Under the pieces are notes generated by a model. The model saw only the letters and a program-made list of their open reading frames with translations. It did not search any database and was not told the DNA's origin. 64,000 nucleotides of DNA from VRUE01 sp963702035 (GTDB lineage Bacteria; Actinomycetota; Thermoleophilia; Solirubrobacterales; 70-9), in the NCBI GenBank assembly GCA_963702035.1, contig OY969700.1, forward strand, positions 744,001 through 808,000. Reading direction: 5' to 3'. The position numbers and the translations under genes were made by a program. Of this stretch, positions 60,157 through 64,000 are shown one piece after another. Positions within the stretch are counted from its first letter, which is position 1; each line of letters begins with the position of its first letter.

Positions 60157-61263
60157 TTATGCGCGGAAACGCAGGGTGGCGCTTTTGAATCCGTGGGTCC
60201 CAGGGCGCTGAACCTCCAGTTTCCCCTCGCGCTCTGCCGGCTGGAGAGTGAGTTTTCGGAGGTGGCCTTTGCGAAACGGCGTATCGACCAAGGTGCAGTG
60301 CTCGGCCTGATCGATCGTGAACCACTCGGTTCCGAATCGCGAGCGAAGCTCGTCAAGTAGCGGCATCGTATCCACCGTGTCGCTAGGGCTAAAGAGAACC
60401 TCCTGCCCGGACTCGGTGGTCGCGGTGTAAGACGTACCGGCCACGGGGTCCACCTTCCACATTGCATCCTTGGCCTTCTCAAGACCGGTGCGATGCCCAA
60501 GGCCAAACACCAGCCGGTAGTCGTTCCCGTCCTGAGTGCGAAGCTGAAACGACCGGACGTACTCAACTCCGCCGCTCTGCTTGAGCCGACGTTCGAATAG
60601 CTCTAGCAAGTAAGCCGTTCGCGCCTCGCCTTGCAATGGAATCGCCCCCCGCCATTCATCGGTTCCGAAGAGAGAGGTCAGAGCCGCCTCCTGTCCTTCC
60701 CTCCCTACGAAACGATGGATAAAGGACATCGGCAAGAAAAAGAGCGTCTCGCAGCGAGGAAAGTCAAGTAGCCGTCCCGTGGTCGACATCGACGCGCTCG
60801 AATATCCAAAGGGGTCAATGAAGGCAAACGTTGGAATCAGATGAGCGCCCTTCTCGACTATCGGGTCGATCACCGCAGAGAAAACGCTCTCAAACTCTCC
60901 AGGCTCGACGCTCACAGACACGTTCTTGGGCAGCTCCCCAAGCGCAGCAATCTCTCCACGGAGATGCTCCACTCGGCCTTCATCGTGCTCGATGAACAAA
61001 AAGATGAACTGAACGCCTGCCCATTCCTCGAAGCCCTTATGAGAGAGAAGTGCGTCGAGCATGATTAGAGGGGAGCCGGGCTCCCCTGTTGCGTATCGCC
61101 CCGGACCTGCAAAGCCGTCCACGAGCAGAAGACGCGGATTGTCGTCCCCCACACGCTGCGCCTGATGACCCATGACCGGGAGCCACGCGTCAAGGTAGGC
61201 GCGGAGGACGCGATGCTTCGCGGCGGTATGAGGGTCTAGGGACCAGAGAACAGAATCCGTCAT
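60157..61263 (-). CDS. tcmP: Three-Cys-motif partner protein TcmP
   Basis: 368 aa. Family blocks: SLDPHTAAKHRVLRAYLDAW at the N-terminus, LLLVDGFAGPGRYATGEPGS (SAM-like DGFAGPG loop), AFIDPFGYSS, and LFFLPMSFIHRFVGREGQE. TcmP proteins are named for their gene pairing with Gp37/Gp68 three-Cys-motif proteins, as here; the fold suggests a nucleotide or SAM-binding enzyme, possibly a methyltransferase relative. Their joint function (DNA repair, phage-related or defence) is not established. Confidence 0.9.
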   Translation of the reverse strand: MTDSVLWSLDPHTAAKHRVLRAYLDAWLPVMGHQAQRVGDDNPRLLLVDGFAGPGRYATGEPGSPLIMLDALLSHKGFEEWAGVQFIFLFIEHDEGRVEHLRGEIAALGELPKNVSVSVEPGEFESVFSAVIDPIVEKGAHLIPTFAFIDPFGYSSASMSTTGRLLDFPRCETLFFLPMSFIHRFVGREGQEAALTSLFGTDEWRGAIPLQGEARTAYLLELFERRLKQSGGVEYVRSFQLRTQDGNDYRLVFGLGHRTGLEKAKDAMWKVDPVAGTSYTATTESGQEVLFSPSDTVDTMPLLDELRSRFGTEWFTIDQAEHCTLVDTPFRKGHLRKLTLQPAEREGKLEVQRPGTHGFKSATLRFRA

Positions 61264-61741
61264 TGGGCGAGCAGCATTTCACTCCATATCGGACGGAGCC
61301 AGGCCTCGCTTTGGCAGGTGACAGTGTCGTTACACAAACGTGGCAGTTCCACTGCTATCGCTCCAGTGCGGGGGGCCAGGGCGCCACCGCTCGTCAGCCC
61401 ATCGACGCCCGTAGAAGAGACGCGAGCATTGGATTCGTCACATAAGGGGGTCCACTTTTCCTGCTCGGTGCCCTGTAGGTATATGGGGACCGAATCGAAA
61501 GCCCGATCACGGCCAGCCGAACCCGGCCCGCGCTGCCTCAAGAAAGTTGCCGGATTTGGCTGGCTCGCTCGACAGGTATGTAGATGATGAGCCTGCCGAG
61601 AACCTGTTTGCGCCCGCCCGGCCTTGCCAATCGCCCTCAACCCGATTGGCAAGGTGGGGCGGCGCTCATTCCGCGTCGTGGTGCGGAATCCGTACCCCTC
61701 CCCCGCGCCCGAGTCTCTACCACCATGTTCGGCGCTCGGTG
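61264..61741. other. 478-bp gap with two strong hairpins
   Basis: No frame has convincing coding character. Two hairpins occur near the right end: CCTTGCCAATCG/CGATTGGCAAGG (12 bp perfect, 61622-61654) and ATTCCGC/GCGGAAT (61668-61689). They lie 53-120 bp upstream of a replication-relaxation gene and might belong to an origin or transfer site, or be terminators. Confidence 0.45.
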
Positions 61742-63373
61742 ATGGCTGGCCGTTCTTCCTCTGGCATCGGGCGCCGTGCCGGGGCGCGTTCCTCGGCGGG
61801 GAACCCCTCGCTCTCCGATCTCGACCATCGCATCCTCGGCCTGCTCTCCTCTCTCCGGGTTCTGACCCTTCCTCAGCTCGCCACTATCTCGCCCGAGATC
61901 CCCTCACGTACCTTGCGCTATCGAACCGCCCGCCTCGCCAAGCATGGCTTCGTCGGGCGATCACGGCCATACCGCGAACGCGGCTCAGCGCCGCATCATC
62001 TGTGGCCGACGCGCAAGGGCGAGGCGATCGCCAAAGGTGAAGCGCCGCCGCGCGGAGGCGAGCGGCGCGAGCCGAACCCGCTGTTCCTCGCTCACGCCGC
62101 TGGGCTGAGCGAGCTGTACGTGGTGCTGAAGACCGGGCTGCCCGAGGGAACCCGGCTCGCCGCCTTCGACCGCGAGGCCGACGCCCGCGAGACGTTCACC
62201 ACCTACGCCCGCGAGGAGCGGGCGATTGCCCCCGACGCCTGTATCGACGTCGCCGAGGCTGACGGCCGGAGGCTGTTCGGCTTTGTCGAGCTGGACCTCG
62301 GCACGATGTCGCACCGCCAGCTCAAAGCCAAGGCAGCGGGCTACGGCGAGTACGTCCAACTCGAAGCCTGGCGCCACCGCAACCCGATCTGCCCGGCGCT
62401 GCTGTTCATCACCACCAGCGAGAAGCGGGCGCGGTCCTTCCTCGCCGCCAGCCACAGGGAGATCGGCGCCGGGATGCTGGTCGCCTGCGTCGGACTGGCT
62501 CGCGACCTGCGGCGCTGCATCGTCACGCCCGAGTGGCTGGTCGGCGACGGCGAGCAGGCCGCCGACCTGCTCGGCATCCTCCGCGCTGCGCGTCGCCCCT
62601 ACGACGAAGAGAAGGCGCGCGAGGAAGCCCAGCGCCGCGAGGAAGAGGCCGAACGGGACCGGCTGCGCTCTGACCCCGAGGCCCTCGCCGAGCGCCTGCG
62701 GGGGGAGCTTCGCTATGGCTGGGGGAGCGACCAGCTGGGGCAACCGGCGACCGATGCCCTTCGGCTCTCGCTCGAAGGCGAGGGCAGCGCCCTCAACGAG
62801 ACTGAGCGCGCTGCCCTGGAAGCGGTCGCCGGGATGCTGGCCGAACCGATTGACGCCCGCCTCGCTGACCGCGAGCCGACTCCCTCTGAGCGCGAGGCGC
62901 TGACAGCCTTGGTCGCGCACCACCGCGCGGGCCAGCTCGCGCGCCTGGACGAGGTGGCGGGGCGATTCGGGGAAGGGCCGAAGGTGCGCCAGAGCCGCCG
63001 CTGGCTGGAGAGCGGCGAGCTGCTGAGTGCTGACAGCCTGGACGGGCTGCTCCGCGACGGCGAGCAAGACCGCGAGAGCGCGGTCGAGCAAGAGCGCCTG
63101 CGGGGCGACTACCTGCTCTGGCGCGAGAGGGAGGCCAAGCGGCTCGCCAGGTTGCAGGGCTTCATTGCCCGCCACCGCACCGGCCACGATGCCTTCCTCG
63201 CCGAGGTCGACCGGGGGGCGCTGCGGCGCTGCTCGCGCTGTGAAGCGATCGCCTATCCCGACCCCGAGCTCAAGCCCCGCCCTGGCGGTCGGCGCCACGT
63301 TGCCGGGCGCTGCCATTTCTGCGGGACGGGGACGCTGAGCGAGCTGCCAACCGAGCCGGTGAGATCGACTTGA
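61742..63373 (+). CDS. Replication-relaxation family protein (PF13814-like)
   Basis: 543 aa from the ATG at 61742. The N-terminal winged helix (LSDLDHRILGLLSSLRVLTL, QLATISPEIPSRTLRYRTAR) and the PD-(D/E)XK-like core with PDACIDVAEADG, FGFVELDLGTMSHRQLKAKA and GYGEYVQLEAW are typical of Replic_Relax proteins of actinobacterial plasmids and integrative elements. The C-terminal half is Glu/Arg-rich and helical and ends in a zinc-ribbon-like pair, LRRCSRCEAIA and AGRCHFCGTGT. It suggests the right end of the window belongs to an integrated element. Confidence 0.85.
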   Translation: MAGRSSSGIGRRAGARSSAGNPSLSDLDHRILGLLSSLRVLTLPQLATISPEIPSRTLRYRTARLAKHGFVGRSRPYRERGSAPHHLWPTRKGEAIAKGEAPPRGGERREPNPLFLAHAAGLSELYVVLKTGLPEGTRLAAFDREADARETFTTYAREERAIAPDACIDVAEADGRRLFGFVELDLGTMSHRQLKAKAAGYGEYVQLEAWRHRNPICPALLFITTSEKRARSFLAASHREIGAGMLVACVGLARDLRRCIVTPEWLVGDGEQAADLLGILRAARRPYDEEKAREEAQRREEEAERDRLRSDPEALAERLRGELRYGWGSDQLGQPATDALRLSLEGEGSALNETERAALEAVAGMLAEPIDARLADREPTPSEREALTALVAHHRAGQLARLDEVAGRFGEGPKVRQSRRWLESGELLSADSLDGLLRDGEQDRESAVEQERLRGDYLLWREREAKRLARLQGFIARHRTGHDAFLAEVDRGALRRCSRCEAIAYPDPELKPRPGGRRHVAGRCHFCGTGTLSELPTEPVRST

Positions 63374-63483
63374 GATCCGCGTGCGACGGAGCTAAACCTG
63401 ATGGGCGGATCGCGGCCCGGCGACGCCGCGATCACGAAGGCAGGCAACGCAAAGCGACGCCGGTCGGCGACCTCGAGGCCACC

Positions 63484-63609
63484 ATGTCAATTGAACAGAC
63501 CAAGCCCGAATCAGCTCTGGACGACCAGCTTCGGCGCGAGCAGGCGAAGGCGATCTTCGACTTGCTTCGCTCGACCTCGCGCCCCCGCCCCACCGAAGGC
63601 TGCGACTGA
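63484..63609 (+). CDS. Small hypothetical protein (41 aa)
   Basis: Starts at ATG 63484: SIEQTKPESALDDQLRREQA then KAIFDLLRSTSRPRPTEGCD. One charged amphipathic helix. A longer in-frame start at 63370 overlaps the preceding stop. It converges with the PIN-toxin gene and is not obviously its antitoxin. Weak support, based on codon use and position only. Confidence 0.35.
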   Translation: MSIEQTKPESALDDQLRREQAKAIFDLLRSTSRPRPTEGCD

Positions 63610-63623
63610 TGGTCGGCGGCGCC

Positions 63624-64000
63624 CTACAGCTCGGACGGGGTGACGACGAAGCCCAGGCGGTCGGCCCCCCTGCGCAACCTGCCATCGACGGTTACGAGGC
63701 GGCAGTCGCTGATCTTCGCCAGCGCCACGTACTCCGCGTCGTAGGTCTTCGCCCAGCCGAATTCCTCGGCGACCTCCCATGCCGCCATCGTGAGCCCATC
63801 AGGCCGCTGCTCGCTGATCGAAAGCTTCCCGGCCAGGAACCGCTGCAGGGCCAGCTCGGCAAGGGCGTTGGAGATATCGCCGCGAAAGGCCATCTCGTGA
63901 AGCACGGAGGGCACCTCGCTCCACAGCAGCGGCGGTGCGATGAGTTGGCCTCCGTCATCGAGGGCAGCGCTTGCCTGCTCCCCGGCCCGGTCGAGCGACA
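63624..64000 (-). CDS. PIN-domain toxin (partial, N-terminus beyond window)
   Basis: The frame runs to the window edge without a start. Visible part: LDDGGQLIAPPLLWSEVPSV, LALQRFLAGKLSISEQRPDG, then EEFGWAKTYDAEYVALAKIS and DCRLVTVDGRLRRGADRLGF. The YDAEYVALA and TVDGRL blocks supply the conserved C-terminal acidic residues of VapC-type PIN RNases. The first catalytic Asp and any antitoxin gene lie outside the window. Confidence 0.85.
   Translation of the reverse strand, partial: SLDRAGEQASAALDDGGQLIAPPLLWSEVPSVLHEMAFRGDISNALAELALQRFLAGKLSISEQRPDGLTMAAWEVAEEFGWAKTYDAEYVALAKISDCRLVTVDGRLRRGADRLGFVVTPSEL

Overview
The window looks like chromosome of a high-GC actinobacterium, most likely class Thermoleophilia (order Solirubrobacterales). 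The reasons are strong G/C bias at third codon positions, an actinobacterial division/cell-wall cluster headed by mraZ, LexA boxes of the GAAC-N4-GTTC type, a DUF222/HNH (13E12-like) gene, an MbtG-like N-oxygenase, and a secreted protein of a type I associate with Solirubrobacterales. The class assignment is inference.

Left part (1-20,300). uvrA (cut by the window edge, frameshifted, with a LexA box) is followed by a 1.25-kb element with inverted ends and a Phd/VapC pair. Then comes the minus-strand cluster mraZ-rsmH-ftsL-ftsI-murE-murF-mraY, followed by a frameshifted acetyltransferase. A second minus-strand operon holds a two-component system, cpaB, tadA, tadB and tadC (Flp/Tad pilus). A PfkB-type kinase and a PHP-type phosphatase follow.

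Middle (20,300-37,000). An accessory patch holds a methyltransferase fragment, an SOS-box DUF222/HNH gene, a Rho-like protein without an ATPase P-loop, and a frameshifted glpD. Next is the most striking locus: a cobalamin-riboswitch operon read leftwards. It encodes two secreted DUF4430-type proteins, EcfT, a double EcfA ATPase, and an ECF S-component fused to terpene-cyclase-like alpha/alpha repeats. DUF4430 and an alpha/alpha barrel are the two domains of animal intrinsic factor and transcobalamin, so I read this as a bacterial B12 capture-and-import system. Small winged-helix proteins, a secreted trypsin-like protease and an SDR enzyme follow.

Right part (37,100-64,000). A tRNA-Thr sits in the leader of a tight operon: an ArgRS-like protein, fused PabA-PabB aminodeoxychorismate synthase, GNAT, HDAC-like deacylase, chorismate mutase, cytochrome P450 and MbtG-like N-oxygenase. 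It looks like an undescribed aryl-amine natural-product cluster. After secreted beta-propeller proteins and an ABC exporter, the last 8.5 kb is accessory DNA: a RES-Xre toxin-antitoxin pair, DUF2188 and Gp37/Gp68 genes with LexA boxes, TcmP, a replication-relaxation protein and a PIN toxin.

Smaller signals cut across these regions. There are four LexA boxes, several families of palindromic repeats (some inside reading frames), and two copies of a covarying stem-loop element with two conserved 19-nt strands. Three genes carry single-base frameshifts, each of which would be repaired by deleting one base to restore a GTYRAC hexamer.
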